Shown here: positions 15,891-24,709 of the stretch, in pieces | Position numbering within the stretch: the stretch's first letter is position 1 | Layout of the letters: every line of letters starts with the position of its first letter | Assembly (NCBI GenBank): GCA_036826475.1 | Contig: DAISWG010000024.1 | Span: 1-51,442, forward strand | Length of the DNA stretch: 51,442 nucleotides | Direction: 5' to 3' | DNA from: Miltoncostaea sp036826475 | GTDB taxonomy: Bacteria; Actinomycetota; Thermoleophilia; Miltoncostaeales; Miltoncostaeaceae | Made by a program: the position numbers and the translations under genes | Notes under the pieces: model-generated | The model's database searches: none | Told to the model about the DNA's origin: nothing | Seen by the model: only the letters and a program-made list of their open reading frames with translations

Positions 15891-16976
15891 ATGCCCCGTG
15901 TCCGCCCAGCGATCGCCATCGTCGCGGTGCTGTCGGCGACCGTCGTGCCGTTCGCCGCGGCGGCCGACCTCGCGCCGACGCGCCCCGCCGTGACCCTGCG
16001 CGCCACCCTGACGGCCTCGACCGGCTCGACCTCCCTGGCCGTCGGCGGTCCGGACCGGTTCGCCGCCCGGCCGCTGGCCGGCGAGATCGGGCCGCTGGGC
16101 AGCCTCGTCGTGAACCGCGGCCTGCGGACCGAGTTCCTCGACGGGAGCGGCATCCGGATCGCCCGCACGTTCCCGGCGGCGCCCGACGGCGCCGGGCTGT
16201 GGCAACTGCTCTCCCCCTCCTCGGACACGCTCCTCGCCCGCGTGCGGGGCGGCACGGCGAGCCTGACGCCGGCCCGGTTCGCGGGCAGGGCGAGCCTGCG
16301 GGGGACGGTGCGCCTGGGCGGGAACGACTGCGCCGGCCTGCGGGGCGGGGTCCGCACCATCGACCTGGATCGCGCGACGCTGCTGCCGCTGCGCGTCCGG
16401 ACCCAGCGGGCCGGCGCACGGGCGGAGGTCGTCACCGTGGCCCCGCGGGCGCTGAACCGGCCGGTCCCGGCGGCGGCCTTCCGGCTGGCGGGCCCGATCC
16501 GCGCCGGCGACCCGCGCCTGGATCAGGGCTTCCGGCGCACGAGCCCCGCCGCCGCGGCGCGCAACCTGCCGTACGCGCCGGCCCTGCCGTCGGCCGCGGC
16601 CGTGCCCGGCGGATTCGCCCTGGCGGTGTCCGGGTGGGCGCCCCGCACCGAGACCACCGGCGCCGAGGGCTCGATCCCGCCCGGGCGGTCGCTCTTCCAG
16701 GCGGTCTACGCGCGCGGCTGGGAGCGCGTCGAGCTGACCCAGCGCGCGTCCGGCGGCCGCGGCTGGCCGGCCGACCCGTTCGGCGTGGAGTGCGGGCGCC
16801 TGACGACCACCCGCGTCACGGTGGACGGGATCCCCGCGACGTTCGGGATCGGCCCGGAGATCGCGCCCCACCTCTTCTGGCGCGACGGCGCCGTCCTGCA
16901 CACCGTGAGCGGCCCCTTCCCCGCCGCGACCCTCATCCAGATCGCCGAGTCGCTGACGCCCGTCACCGCGTCGTAG
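15891..16976 (+). CDS. Secreted LolA/RseB-like protein
   Basis: 361 aa with an N-terminal signal peptide (MPRVRPAIAIVAVLSAT...FAAAA). The central part resembles the LolA/RseB half-barrel: segments like GGNDCAGLRGGVRTIDLDRATLLPLRVRTQ and VAPRALNRPVPAAAFRL match the way these proteins read out a lipoprotein-binding cup. The C-terminal third (PPGRSLFQAVYARGWERVELTQRA) resembles domains found in RseB-like and sporulation-associated proteins. Likely lipid or lipoprotein binding on the outer face of the membrane; the ligand is unknown. The next gene, an MscS-like channel, starts 2 nt after the stop, so the pair is an operon that may act in envelope-stress sensing. Confidence 0.7.
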   Translation: MPRVRPAIAIVAVLSATVVPFAAAADLAPTRPAVTLRATLTASTGSTSLAVGGPDRFAARPLAGEIGPLGSLVVNRGLRTEFLDGSGIRIARTFPAAPDGAGLWQLLSPSSDTLLARVRGGTASLTPARFAGRASLRGTVRLGGNDCAGLRGGVRTIDLDRATLLPLRVRTQRAGARAEVVTVAPRALNRPVPAAAFRLAGPIRAGDPRLDQGFRRTSPAAAARNLPYAPALPSAAAVPGGFALAVSGWAPRTETTGAEGSIPPGRSLFQAVYARGWERVELTQRASGGRGWPADPFGVECGRLTTTRVTVDGIPATFGIGPEIAPHLFWRDGAVLHTVSGPFPAATLIQIAESLTPVTAS

Positions 16977-16978
16977 CG

Positions 16979-17806
16979 GTGCCGCTCCCCGTCCTCCCGG
17001 CGGCGGTGTTCGGCCTGCCCGAGTGGGCCGGCCGCCTGGTGCTCGTGGGCGTGATCCTGGTGGCGGCCGCCCTGATCCTGGCCGCTGCCGGCTGGCTGAT
17101 GGCGCGCGTCTCGGCGCGGAGCCACGCCGCCGGCGGCGCACGCATCCGCCAGCGCCAGACGGCGATCACCGCCCTGGCGACGGGCCTGCGGTACGTGATC
17201 CTGATCGCCGCGGTCATCGCGATCGCCATCGTGCTGGCGGGCGGGGGCGGCATCGGGGCGATCGGCGGGGCGTCGATCGTGGTGATCATCATCGGCTTCG
17301 CGTCACAGCGGCTGCTGGTGGACGTGATCGCCGGCTTCTTCATCCTGTTCGAGGACCAGTACGGCGTCGGCGACGTGATCCGGGTCGAGCCGTTCGGCTA
17401 CGCCGGTCGCGTCCAGAGCCTCGGCCTCCGGACGACGGTGCTCCACGGCCCCGCGGGGGAGCGCCTGATCGTCCCGAACGGGAACATCACCGCGGTGCGG
17501 GTCATCCCGAGCGGCCGGCGCCCGCACCGGATCGAGTTCCTCACCCGCGACCCGGAGCGCCTGGAGGCGATCGTCCGGGAGCTGGCGGGTGCGGTGTCGG
17601 GCGGAGGGGGCCCGTGGCGGGCGATGCCGCGGATGACCCGGCGGGCCGCCGACGACGGCCTGACCCGGGTGGTGGCGGTGGTGGACGTGGATGCCGCCCG
17701 CGAGGACGCCACCCGCTGGCTCACCGACGCGATCGCGGAGCGGGCGGGTGACGTGCTGGAGGTCCCGCCGCTGCGGTCGGTCGACCCGGCGGCCAGCTCG
17801 GACTGA
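16979..17806 (+). CDS. MscS-family mechanosensitive channel-like protein
   Basis: 275 aa starting at a GTG 2 nt after the preceding stop. Three hydrophobic segments: LVLVGVILVAAALILAAAGW, then YVILIAAVIAIAIVLAGG, then the pore-lining helix GIGAIGGASIVVIIIGFASQ, rich in Gly and Ala as in MscS TM3. After it come LLVDVIAGFFILFEDQYGVGD and a beta domain with VQSLGLRTTVLHGPAGERLIVPNGNI, the MscS cytoplasmic signature. The C-terminal alpha/beta domain is short. It probably gates in response to membrane tension. A strong hairpin follows at 17820-17854. Confidence 0.9.
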   Translation: MPLPVLPAAVFGLPEWAGRLVLVGVILVAAALILAAAGWLMARVSARSHAAGGARIRQRQTAITALATGLRYVILIAAVIAIAIVLAGGGGIGAIGGASIVVIIIGFASQRLLVDVIAGFFILFEDQYGVGDVIRVEPFGYAGRVQSLGLRTTVLHGPAGERLIVPNGNITAVRVIPSGRRPHRIEFLTRDPERLEAIVRELAGAVSGGGGPWRAMPRMTRRAADDGLTRVVAVVDVDAAREDATRWLTDAIAERAGDVLEVPPLRSVDPAASSD

Positions 17807-17819
17807 TCCCAGCGACGGC

Positions 17820-17854
17820 GCGGCCGCCGGGCCCTGTGGGGCGCCGGCGGCCGC
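17820..17854. terminator. Bidirectional terminator hairpin between convergent genes
   Basis: 11-bp perfect stem GCGGCCGCCGG/CCGGCGGCCGC with an inner GCCC/GGGC extension and a small loop. It lies between the MscS gene (plus) and the PilP-position lipoprotein gene (minus) and could terminate both. No T tract on either side. Confidence 0.55.
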
Positions 17855-17882
17855 GGCCCGCCGTTCCTGGCCTCCCCGGGCG

Positions 17883-18590
17883 TCAGGCCGGGCGGACGTC
17901 CACCAGCTTGATCTTGTACGAGCGCTTGGCGGTCGCGTTGTAGAGCGTGATCGACTCGCCCTCCTCCAGCTCGACGGTGTCGGTGCCGTCGGGCAGCAGC
18001 CCGCCGCTCAGCTCCAGCGTGACCGAGGTCGTCCCGATCGTCTGGACGACGAACTGCTGCGTGTCCGGCGGGATGGCGTCGCCCTCGCGGGCCACGACCG
18101 GCTCGCCGGAGACGTCGAAGTCGGCCTCCATCGCCCGCGGGTTCTGCACCGGGACCGTCGGGTCCGGCGTGGAGCCCGTGTTGGGGTTGGCGGTGGCGTC
18201 GCCCGGGACCGGGGTGGCCACGATCGGGTCGCCGTTGATGGGCGTGTCGGCGGGGATCTCCGCTGCCGTGCCCGGCTCGGTGTTCGCGCTCGAGTTCTGG
18301 TCGACCTGCTGGTCGAACGCGTCGTGCGGCGTCCCGAACCGGTCGGTGCCGTCGAGCGTCATCCCGAGGCCCTGGGCGTCGACCGAGCCCGGCGTGCCGA
18401 GCGCGGCGATCGCCTGGTTGGCCGACTCGGCCGCGCCGACGCCGGAGGCGATCGGCATGGAGGCGTCCGGCAGCGAGGCGCTGTCGCCCGCGGCGGCGTC
18501 GCCGCCGCCCCCGCCCCCGCCGCAGCCGGCGAGCATCAGGGCCGCGGCCGCGCAGGCGGCGAGCGGCGCGATGTGGCGTCGGCGGATCAC
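17883..18590 (-). CDS. Lipoprotein in the PilP position of the pilus operon
   Basis: 235 aa with a lipoprotein signal: basic MIRRRH, hydrophobic stretch and lipobox LAGC followed by a Gly run. A long disordered, Asp/Pro/Thr-rich middle leads to a C-terminal beta-rich module (QQFVVQTIGTTSVTLELSGG ... ESITLYNATAKRSYKIKLVDV) that could be a PilP/GspC-like homology domain. It is the last gene of pilM-pilN-pilO, coupled to pilO by a GTGA overlap, exactly the position of pilP. The assignment rests on position and architecture, not on a clear family motif. In a monoderm there is no outer-membrane secretin for it to contact. Confidence 0.7.
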   Translation of the reverse strand: MIRRRHIAPLAACAAAALMLAGCGGGGGGGDAAAGDSASLPDASMPIASGVGAAESANQAIAALGTPGSVDAQGLGMTLDGTDRFGTPHDAFDQQVDQNSSANTEPGTAAEIPADTPINGDPIVATPVPGDATANPNTGSTPDPTVPVQNPRAMEADFDVSGEPVVAREGDAIPPDTQQFVVQTIGTTSVTLELSGGLLPDGTDTVELEEGESITLYNATAKRSYKIKLVDVRPA

Positions 18591-19339
18591 TGGGTACCTC
18601 CGGTGCTCGGCGTGGCGACCGCGGGGGCCGGGCCCGCGCCGGTCGTGGTGGCCGCGCCGGCGGCCGGCGCGGTGGTCGTGGTGGGGGCGGCGACGGCCGT
18701 GGTCGGCGCGACGCTGGTGCCGGCGGCGGCGCCGCCGGGGACGCTGGAGAACGCGACGACCTTGACCGTCCCGAGCACCTTGTCGTCGCCCTTGGGCGCC
18801 CCGCTGGTGCCGTTGGACTCGCCGTCCTGCTGGAGGGTCAGGTCCACGGACGTCGTGGCGAAGAGGCGGCCGCCCACGATCGGGCGGTCCTTCTCGTCCA
18901 CGGCGACCTGGCGGTGGAGCCGGTACAGGAAGTCGTCAACGTCGAAGAAGCGGCCGGTCACCTTGACCTCGAACTCCGTCCCGCGGATCGAGCCGTAGTC
19001 GCTGTAGGTGTTCGTCTTGATGGAGGTGAGCTCCACGTTCGCCCGGTCGGCGAGACGCTGGAGCTGCACCACGACGCCCGGCGTCTCGGTGTTCTCCGGC
19101 AGGGCCTTGGAGAGGCGGAGCCGCTCCGCGGTCCGCTTCGCCTCGCCCTTGTCGGTGGCCGCCATGCGGTCGATGGTGTCCTGCAGGTCGTTGGTCTCGT
19201 TCTGGACCGCCGCCAGCGCGTCCTTCTGGGTGCCGAGATCAGCCTTGGCCGGCTTGATCGCGAACCAGTAGAGGCCGCCGACGATCGCGATCACGCCGAT
19301 CACCGCGAGCAGGATCTGGTCGCGCTTGGTCATCTTCAT
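18587..19339 (-). CDS. pilO: Type IV pilus inner-membrane platform protein PilO
   Basis: 250 aa: short cytoplasmic MKMTKRDQ, one TM helix (ILLAVIGVIAIVGGLYWFAI), a coiled coil (residues ~30-75: KADLGTQKDALAAVQNETND...), then the ferredoxin-like PilO domain (VVQLQRLADRANVELTSIK ... FEVKVTGRFFDVDDFLYRL). The C-terminal ~70 residues are an Ala/Thr/Pro-rich disordered tail not typical of PilO. PilO pairs with PilN to link the cytoplasmic PilM ring to the outside. The ATG overlaps the pilN stop (ATGA), and its stop overlaps the next gene. Confidence 0.88.
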   Translation of the reverse strand: MKMTKRDQILLAVIGVIAIVGGLYWFAIKPAKADLGTQKDALAAVQNETNDLQDTIDRMAATDKGEAKRTAERLRLSKALPENTETPGVVVQLQRLADRANVELTSIKTNTYSDYGSIRGTEFEVKVTGRFFDVDDFLYRLHRQVAVDEKDRPIVGGRLFATTSVDLTLQQDGESNGTSGAPKGDDKVLGTVKVVAFSSVPGGAAAGTSVAPTTAVAAPTTTTAPAAGAATTTGAGPAPAVATPSTGGTQ

Positions 19340-20016
19340 GGCGTGACTCCGGAGGCCGTCGAGGTCGCCGCCGCGCCGTTCACCGGGGTGAGCGTCGAGC
19401 GGTCCTGCGCGCGCTGGTCGATGGGGATGTCGATGACGAAGTGGATGACGTCCTTGACGTCGCCCGCCTGCACCTCGCTGGTCGCGAGGCGGGGCTCGCC
19501 GAGACCCGGGACCGTCGAGGCCCGCGCCATCAGCAGGGCCACCTGGTCCTGGGTGTACGCGTAGCCGTCGAGGTGGATCCCGCGCGGCACGGTCGAGTTG
19601 TTGACGTTCGGGGCGTTCGCCGTCGCGGCCGTGGGGGTCGCGGCGACCTCGGTCTCGCCCTTCAGGTTGGTGAGCCAGACGTCGGCGGGCATGACGGCCG
19701 TCAGGTCGCGGATGATCCGCTCCCAGTTGACGCGCCCGGTCACCAGGCCGACGACCGCGCCGGTGCGGACCTCCTGCGCGGCGTCGCGCGCCTGGGCCGC
19801 CTGGAAGGCGCCGAGCTGGTCGCGCAGGGCGTCGCGCTGCGCGGTGGCGGTGGCGACGTCGGACTTGACGTCGTTCACCTGGCCGTGAAGCGAGTAGCCC
19901 CAGAAGCCCATCCCCCCGAGGAGGGCGACGGCGCCGACCACCGCGAGCGGGGTCTTGGCACCGGCGAAGCCGGGGGTGCGGCGCTCCCGCTGGGGGAGGA
20001 GGTTGACCGCCTTCAT
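19336..20016 (-). CDS. pilN: Type IV pilus assembly protein PilN
   Basis: 226 aa starting MKAVNLLPQRER, the conserved N-terminal NLLP motif that docks into PilM. One TM (TPLAVVGAVALLGGMGFWGY), a coiled-coil stretch, then the periplasmic-type PilN domain with INWERIIRDLTAVMPADVWLTNL-like sequence and GYAYTQDQVALLMARAS. The C-terminal tail is Thr/Ala-rich. It works with PilM and PilO as the alignment subcomplex of the pilus machine. Coupled to pilM (ATGA) and pilO (ATGA). Confidence 0.92.
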   Translation of the reverse strand: MKAVNLLPQRERRTPGFAGAKTPLAVVGAVALLGGMGFWGYSLHGQVNDVKSDVATATAQRDALRDQLGAFQAAQARDAAQEVRTGAVVGLVTGRVNWERIIRDLTAVMPADVWLTNLKGETEVAATPTAATANAPNVNNSTVPRGIHLDGYAYTQDQVALLMARASTVPGLGEPRLATSEVQAGDVKDVIHFVIDIPIDQRAQDRSTLTPVNGAAATSTASGVTP

Positions 20017-21086
20017 GACCGCTCCGGCGCGTCGAGCGCCAGGCCGAGGGCCACGGCCGCGCGGGCGGCCACGTCGGGCGACAGGTCGCCCGGGTCGTCG
20101 AGCTGCTCACGGGGGTCGCCGATCTCGACGGGGATCCCGAGTCCCTGCTGGAGGTAGCGGTCGATGCCCGTGCAGAGCGCCGTGCCGCCGGAGATCACCA
20201 GCTTCTCGACGGGCCGCGCGAAGCTCTGCGACCGGTAGTAGTCGAGCGACCGGCTGATCTCGCGGACCAGCGGCCGGGTGCCGAGCGCGAGCGCGTGCCG
20301 CACCTCGGCGACCGTGTCCGGGTCCCACCCGTCCAGCGGCTCGCCGAGCAGCCCGCACGCCGTCTTGACGGCCTCGGCCTCGTCAGCGGGCAGGCCGGTG
20401 CGGTCGGCCACCGCCTTGGTGAGGTGGCTGCCGCCGAACCCGACGAGGCGGGTGAAGTGGCAGCGCCGGTCGACCGCGACGATCATGTTGGTGACCTCGG
20501 CGCCGACGTGGCAGACCGCCTGGGCCTGCGTGTCGGCCGAGCCCTCGTCGATGACCATCGGCGGGGGCAGGAGCGCCCGCAGGATGGCGAAGGCCTCCAG
20601 GTCGATGCCGACCGGCTGGAGGCCGGCCTGGCGGACGGTGGAGACCAGCCCGTCGACCATGTCCCGGTGGGCCGCGACGACGACGTGCCGCTCGCGGTCG
20701 CCGGCGTCGTTGCTGAACCGCAGCACCGGCTGCGAGTCCACGACGGTCTGGTCGGGCGGGATCGGGATCTGCTCGGCCGCCTCGAACTCGACGGCGGCGC
20801 GGCGCTCGCGCTCGTCGTCGAGGGCCGGCAGCTCGATGGTCCGGACCACGACGCGCTGGTTCGCGACGCCGAGGCGGACACGCTTCCCCGAGAACCGGGC
20901 GGTCTTCCAGAGACGCTTAATCTCGGCGGCGAGCTCGTCCGGGCGCACGATCTCTCCGTCGTGCACGAGTCCGGGGGGCAGTGGCTCGACCGCGGCCTTC
21001 GCGAGCGTCACGCGCTCGCGGGCGGTCTTCAGCTCGACGCCTGCGATGGCGCTCGAGCCGATGTCGAGGGCTACGACGGTGCTCAT
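20013..21086 (-). CDS. pilM: Type IV pilus assembly protein PilM (actin-like ATPase)
   Basis: 357-aa cytoplasmic actin/FtsA-fold protein. Seen: VALDIGSSAIAGVEL (phosphate 1 loop), VRTIELPALDDERERRAAVEFEAAEQIPIPPD (the pilus-specific 1C-like insertion), DRRCHFTRLVGFGGSHLTKAVA (phosphate 2 region) and KLVISGGTALCTGIDRYLQ (adenosine loop). It binds the NLLP tail of PilN and connects to the assembly ATPase. pilB, pilC and pilT are not in the window. It starts 45 nt after the prepilin peptidase stop and is coupled to pilN. Confidence 0.93.
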   Translation of the reverse strand: MSTVVALDIGSSAIAGVELKTARERVTLAKAAVEPLPPGLVHDGEIVRPDELAAEIKRLWKTARFSGKRVRLGVANQRVVVRTIELPALDDERERRAAVEFEAAEQIPIPPDQTVVDSQPVLRFSNDAGDRERHVVVAAHRDMVDGLVSTVRQAGLQPVGIDLEAFAILRALLPPPMVIDEGSADTQAQAVCHVGAEVTNMIVAVDRRCHFTRLVGFGGSHLTKAVADRTGLPADEAEAVKTACGLLGEPLDGWDPDTVAEVRHALALGTRPLVREISRSLDYYRSQSFARPVEKLVISGGTALCTGIDRYLQQGLGIPVEIGDPREQLDDPGDLSPDVAARAAVALGLALDAPERS

Positions 21087-21131
21087 GGTGACGACGTCCG
21101 TGTCGGGGAGGGCAGGAGTTCCGAGGGGTGG

Positions 21132-21896
21132 TCAGCCGAGCCGGTCGGCGTACCACCCGATCATCGAGGGACCGAACCACAGCGCGACCAAGGCACCGGT
21201 CGCGAGGAAGGGGCCGAAGGGCACGGCCATCTTGCGGGCACGCGAGCCGAAGCGCGCGAGGTAGGCGGCGCCGACGACGGCGCCGACGGCGAACGCGACG
21301 AACAGGGCGGGCACGACCGACGCTCCGAGCACCGCGCCCATCAGCAGGGCGAGGTCCGCGTCGCCGTCACCCATGCCGCCGGTGAAGGAGAGCAGGAAGA
21401 AGAAGGCGAACGCGCCGGTTGCCGCGACGAGCGGGACCCACCAACGCTCCGGGCGCGCGGCGATCGCCGCCACCAGGCCGAGGGCCGCCGCGGGCACGAC
21501 GAGCCGGCGGGGGATGAGCCGGTGCTCCAGGTCGATCACGAACACCGGGACGAGGGTGACGCCGAGCAGGGCGGCCGCGAGGCCCTCCCACGTCGGCCCG
21601 AAGGTGAGGATCGCCGCCGCGGCGAGCGCGCCGCTGGCGAGCTCGATGGCCGGGTAGCGCCAGTGCACCCGCCCGCCGCAGCCGCGGCAACGGCCCCGCT
21701 GGGCCAGCCACGACACGACCGGGACGAGCTCGATCGGCGTCAGCGTGCGCCCGCACGACGTGCAGTGCGAGCGCGGGCTCACGAGCGACTCCCCCGCCGG
21801 CCAGCGCGAGGCCAGCACGGTGGCGAAGGAGCCGAGCGCGAGGCCGATGAGGCCCGCGACCGTCGCCCAGTAGGCGGTGGGTGCGCCGAGCAGCAT
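21132..21896 (-). CDS. pilD: Prepilin peptidase (A24 family)
   Basis: 254-aa polytopic membrane aspartyl protease that removes the leader from type IV prepilins and may N-methylate the new end. The N-terminal cytoplasmic domain has two CxxC pairs (CTSCGR and CRGCGG), the Zn site of the bifunctional form. The catalytic aspartates are in FVIDLEHRLIP and GGMGDGDADL. About eight hydrophobic segments. Its ATG overlaps the stop of the large secreted protein by one base (TGATG). The pilin at 24708-25172 has a matching cleavage site. Confidence 0.95.
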   Translation of the reverse strand: MLLGAPTAYWATVAGLIGLALGSFATVLASRWPAGESLVSPRSHCTSCGRTLTPIELVPVVSWLAQRGRCRGCGGRVHWRYPAIELASGALAAAAILTFGPTWEGLAAALLGVTLVPVFVIDLEHRLIPRRLVVPAAALGLVAAIAARPERWWVPLVAATGAFAFFFLLSFTGGMGDGDADLALLMGAVLGASVVPALFVAFAVGAVVGAAYLARFGSRARKMAVPFGPFLATGALVALWFGPSMIGWYADRLG

Positions 21897-24421
21897 CAGC
21901 GGACGATGAACCGGTCGTAGACGAGGACGCCGCGCTGACGGCTCGCCACGTTGGCGAACTTGCGCTGCGCGTCACGCGGCACCCACAGGCGCAGGCGGTG
22001 CGTGCCCGGGTCGATACGGCCCGTGCTCACCGTGACCTGGAAGCGCTGCCGGGTGGGCGTGACCTTGCGGATCGTCTGCCAGCCGTCGGAGGTCTTCATC
22101 TGGATGACGGCCGGGCGCTTCGGATAGACGCTGCCCTTCACGACCAGGCCCTTCTTCCGCACGACGCGGCTGGTGGCCAGGCGGAAGGTGACGCGCGGCT
22201 GCACGTCGATGCCGAACGCCGCGGAGCCCTCCGGGTGGTTCGCCTCCTCGCGCCACACCAGGCGGTAGTCCGCCGAGCGGCTCATCTTGAGGGAGAACGC
22301 GAACCGGCCCTGGGGGTTGGTGCGGACGGTCCCGGCGGCCTTGAACTGGTCGCTCGGGTACGTGCGGCGCTCCACGTAGAGGCGCGCCTTGCCGACCCCG
22401 GCCCCGTTGTTCTTGAGCTGCCCGCTGACGACGACCGTCTGGCGGTAGTCGACCCGCGAGGGCAGCGTGTTGAGGTTGAAGTCGGGCGGGAAGACGCTGC
22501 GGAAGCTGCGCGTGGTCGACCACTGCCCGAGGGCCTCGGAGCCGTAGTTCGCCCGGACGCGCCAGTAGTGGACGCCGGGCGTGGTGATCTGCTCGCGCGG
22601 CGGCACCATGGCCGTCTGAGCCGTCTGCAGGAGCGCCGCGCTCGCCCCGAAGCCGGGGTCGCGCGAGACCTGCACGTCGTAGGCGAGGGCACCCGGCACG
22701 GGCGTCCACGTCATGAGCGGCGAGTAGACGACGGCGGCGCCGTCGTTCGGGGCCTTCTGCGTCGGCCGCGGGCTGTTGAGGCTGAACGAGCCGACCTTGC
22801 TCCACGTCTGCCCGGCGTTGCCGCCGTCCACGGCGCGGACGCGCCAGCTCCACGTGCCCTCGGGCAGGCGGCTCTCGTCGTCGGCGATCGATCCGGGGAC
22901 GCCGCCGAAGCCGAAGATCCGCGCCTTGCGGGTGGTGCCGGACGCGAACTGCCCGTCGGGGCTGAGCTCGACGTCGAACTTGGCGATGCCGGGAACCGGG
23001 CTCCACGACAGGAGCGGCGGCGTGTCGACCACGCCGCCGTTGGCCGGCGAGGAGAGGGTGACGCGGGTCTGCTTGCGGAACTGCGCCGTCGGCACGATCG
23101 GGTCGCCCTCGTACACGGCCCAGGTCGGCTCCTCGTCGGTGCCGGTGCCCCAGATGACGCGCCAGTAGTAGCCCGTCCCCGTCTGGTTGTCGGGCAGCGG
23201 GTTGCGGCTCACCCACGACGTGTTGGTGGTGACGCGCGACTCGAGGATGGTGTTGAACTGCGGGTCGGCCGCGATGTCGACCCGGTAGATCGTCGCGCCG
23301 TTGACCGGCGTCCAGGACATCACCGTCGGGATGCCGGTGTCGGTGTCGCCGGTCGAGCTCAGCGTCGGGACCGCCCCGAGGGGGGTCGGCGCCGTCCAGT
23401 TGACCGGGAACTCACCGGTCCAGGTGCCCGGGACCCCGTCGATGACGGGCCGGACCCGCCACCAGAGGTTGCCGACCACCATGTTGCGCGTGCGCTCCTC
23501 GGCGAAGGTCGGGACGAACGAGGTGCCGCTGGTGGAGCCCGCGATCTTCAGCGCCGTGCCCGCGTAGGTGTGGGCGACGGAGGTGACCTGGATGTCGTAG
23601 CGCTCGGCGCCGTCCACCGGCGTCCACTGGAACAGCAGGTTGCTGGTGGTGGCGTTGAACGCCGGCGAGGTCTGCGTCGGCGAGGTCCAGGCGCGCGTGA
23701 AGTCGGTCGCCGTGGTCCAGGGGCCCGGGTTGTCGTTGGGGTCGCGGGCCCGCACCCGCCACGAGTAGGTGTCGTCGGGGAGGGCCCCCACGACGCCCGG
23801 CGAGGCGAACGGCTGCTTGATGTTCCTGCCCGCGAACACGACGTTGTTGAACTGGTCGCCCGGGGAGACCTCGACGTCGTAGGACTTCGCGCCGGCCACC
23901 GGGTTCCACGACAGGTACGGGTTCAGGGCCGTGAACGTGGCCGCGGATCCGCCCGGGGTGGTGGACATCTTGGTGCCGCCGATGATGTTCGGCCAGGTCT
24001 TGGCGACGCGCGCCACGTCGCTCCAGATGCCGATCGTCCCGGCCTCGTCCACCGCGCGGACGCGCCACCAGTAGGCGCCATCCGGGAAGACGATGTCGGG
24101 CACGGCGATCGACTGCTCCGTGGTGCCCTTCCAGATGGTCTTGCTGAAGCCCGGGTTGTCCGCGACCTCCACCTCGTAGGAGACGGCGTCGGGCACGTCC
24201 CCCCAGTCGAGGATGACCGCGGCCTCCGGGTACTTCACGGGGTTGGCGATCGAGTTCGGGACGAGGGCGGAGGGCTGGCTCGACAGGCGGTCGGCCTTGA
24301 ACGGGGAGGCGACGGTCTTCGCCGGCGTCGTCCCCGCGGCGGGGTCCTGGGCGGTGGCCAGGGCCGGCACGACCAGGGTGCAGGCGGAGAGGGCGAGTGC
24401 CAGGCGGCGGGACCGACGCAT
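21896..24421 (-). CDS. Large secreted multi-domain Ig/FN3-like protein in the pilus operon
   Basis: 841 aa with signal peptide MRRSRRLALALSACTLVVPALATA. The body is built of about eight repeats of ~80-95 residues that share the pattern LxW-PVxGAxxYxVExxxDxxF ... YxWRVRAxDxxGxxGxWSxxxxF (for example VILDWGDVPDAVSYEVEVAD and YWWRVRAVDEAGTIGIWS), typical of fibronectin type III-like folds of extracellular proteins. The last ~200 residues are different: beta domains with VVVSGQLKNNGAGVGKARLYV and RFAFSLKM, like CarboxypepD_reg/Ig-like modules. No sortase motif or C-terminal TM. It begins at an ATG with TAGCGT 8 nt before it and is joined to pilD. Probably a pilus-associated adhesin or surface protein. 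Confidence 0.85.
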   Translation of the reverse strand: MRRSRRLALALSACTLVVPALATAQDPAAGTTPAKTVASPFKADRLSSQPSALVPNSIANPVKYPEAAVILDWGDVPDAVSYEVEVADNPGFSKTIWKGTTEQSIAVPDIVFPDGAYWWRVRAVDEAGTIGIWSDVARVAKTWPNIIGGTKMSTTPGGSAATFTALNPYLSWNPVAGAKSYDVEVSPGDQFNNVVFAGRNIKQPFASPGVVGALPDDTYSWRVRARDPNDNPGPWTTATDFTRAWTSPTQTSPAFNATTSNLLFQWTPVDGAERYDIQVTSVAHTYAGTALKIAGSTSGTSFVPTFAEERTRNMVVGNLWWRVRPVIDGVPGTWTGEFPVNWTAPTPLGAVPTLSSTGDTDTGIPTVMSWTPVNGATIYRVDIAADPQFNTILESRVTTNTSWVSRNPLPDNQTGTGYYWRVIWGTGTDEEPTWAVYEGDPIVPTAQFRKQTRVTLSSPANGGVVDTPPLLSWSPVPGIAKFDVELSPDGQFASGTTRKARIFGFGGVPGSIADDESRLPEGTWSWRVRAVDGGNAGQTWSKVGSFSLNSPRPTQKAPNDGAAVVYSPLMTWTPVPGALAYDVQVSRDPGFGASAALLQTAQTAMVPPREQITTPGVHYWRVRANYGSEALGQWSTTRSFRSVFPPDFNLNTLPSRVDYRQTVVVSGQLKNNGAGVGKARLYVERRTYPSDQFKAAGTVRTNPQGRFAFSLKMSRSADYRLVWREEANHPEGSAAFGIDVQPRVTFRLATSRVVRKKGLVVKGSVYPKRPAVIQMKTSDGWQTIRKVTPTRQRFQVTVSTGRIDPGTHRLRLWVPRDAQRKFANVASRQRGVLVYDRFIVR

Positions 24422-24429
24422 GGCCCGCG

Positions 24430-24435
24430 ACGCTA
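24430..24435 (-). promoter_or_regulatory. -10 element TAGCGT for the FN3-like/pilD/pilMNO operon
   Basis: TAGCGT is 8 nt upstream of the ATG at 24421, the leaderless pattern seen at many genes here. It gives the machinery genes a promoter separate from that of the pilin. Confidence 0.45.
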
Positions 24436-24625
24436 CGACCGCCGGGCGCGCGTGAGGCGCGTCAACCGTGCCGGGCGTGTGTCGCGTCTGCATCAGGTCT
24501 CGAGTCCATTCGGGCGAGGGCACGAGCGCTTCCTTGCGGTCGAGGAGCCCGCGTCGTGGGCGGCGGGCGGGGGGAAGAAGACTGGTGTGGCTGGGGTGCT
24601 GCGGTCGGGGTGCTGCGGTCCTGCG

Positions 24626-24709
24626 GCTCGCACCGTGCGAGCGGGTGAGGGCTGCGCAGGCCCGCCGGGGGGCGGACCTGCGCCGTGGCCTCAGTCCGGG
24701 ATCCGGACT
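24626..24709 (-). terminator. Three consecutive hairpins downstream of the pilin gene
   Basis: In transcription order: AGTCCGG/CCGGACT with a 3-nt loop (24693-24709), starting at the pilin stop codon; an 11-bp stem with one mismatch, GCGCAGGtCCG (24654-24683); and GCTCGCAC/GTGCGAGC with a minimal loop (24626-24642). Together they should stabilise the pilin mRNA 3' end and reduce read-through into the platform genes. The remaining gap to 24422 shows no other feature. Confidence 0.5.
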
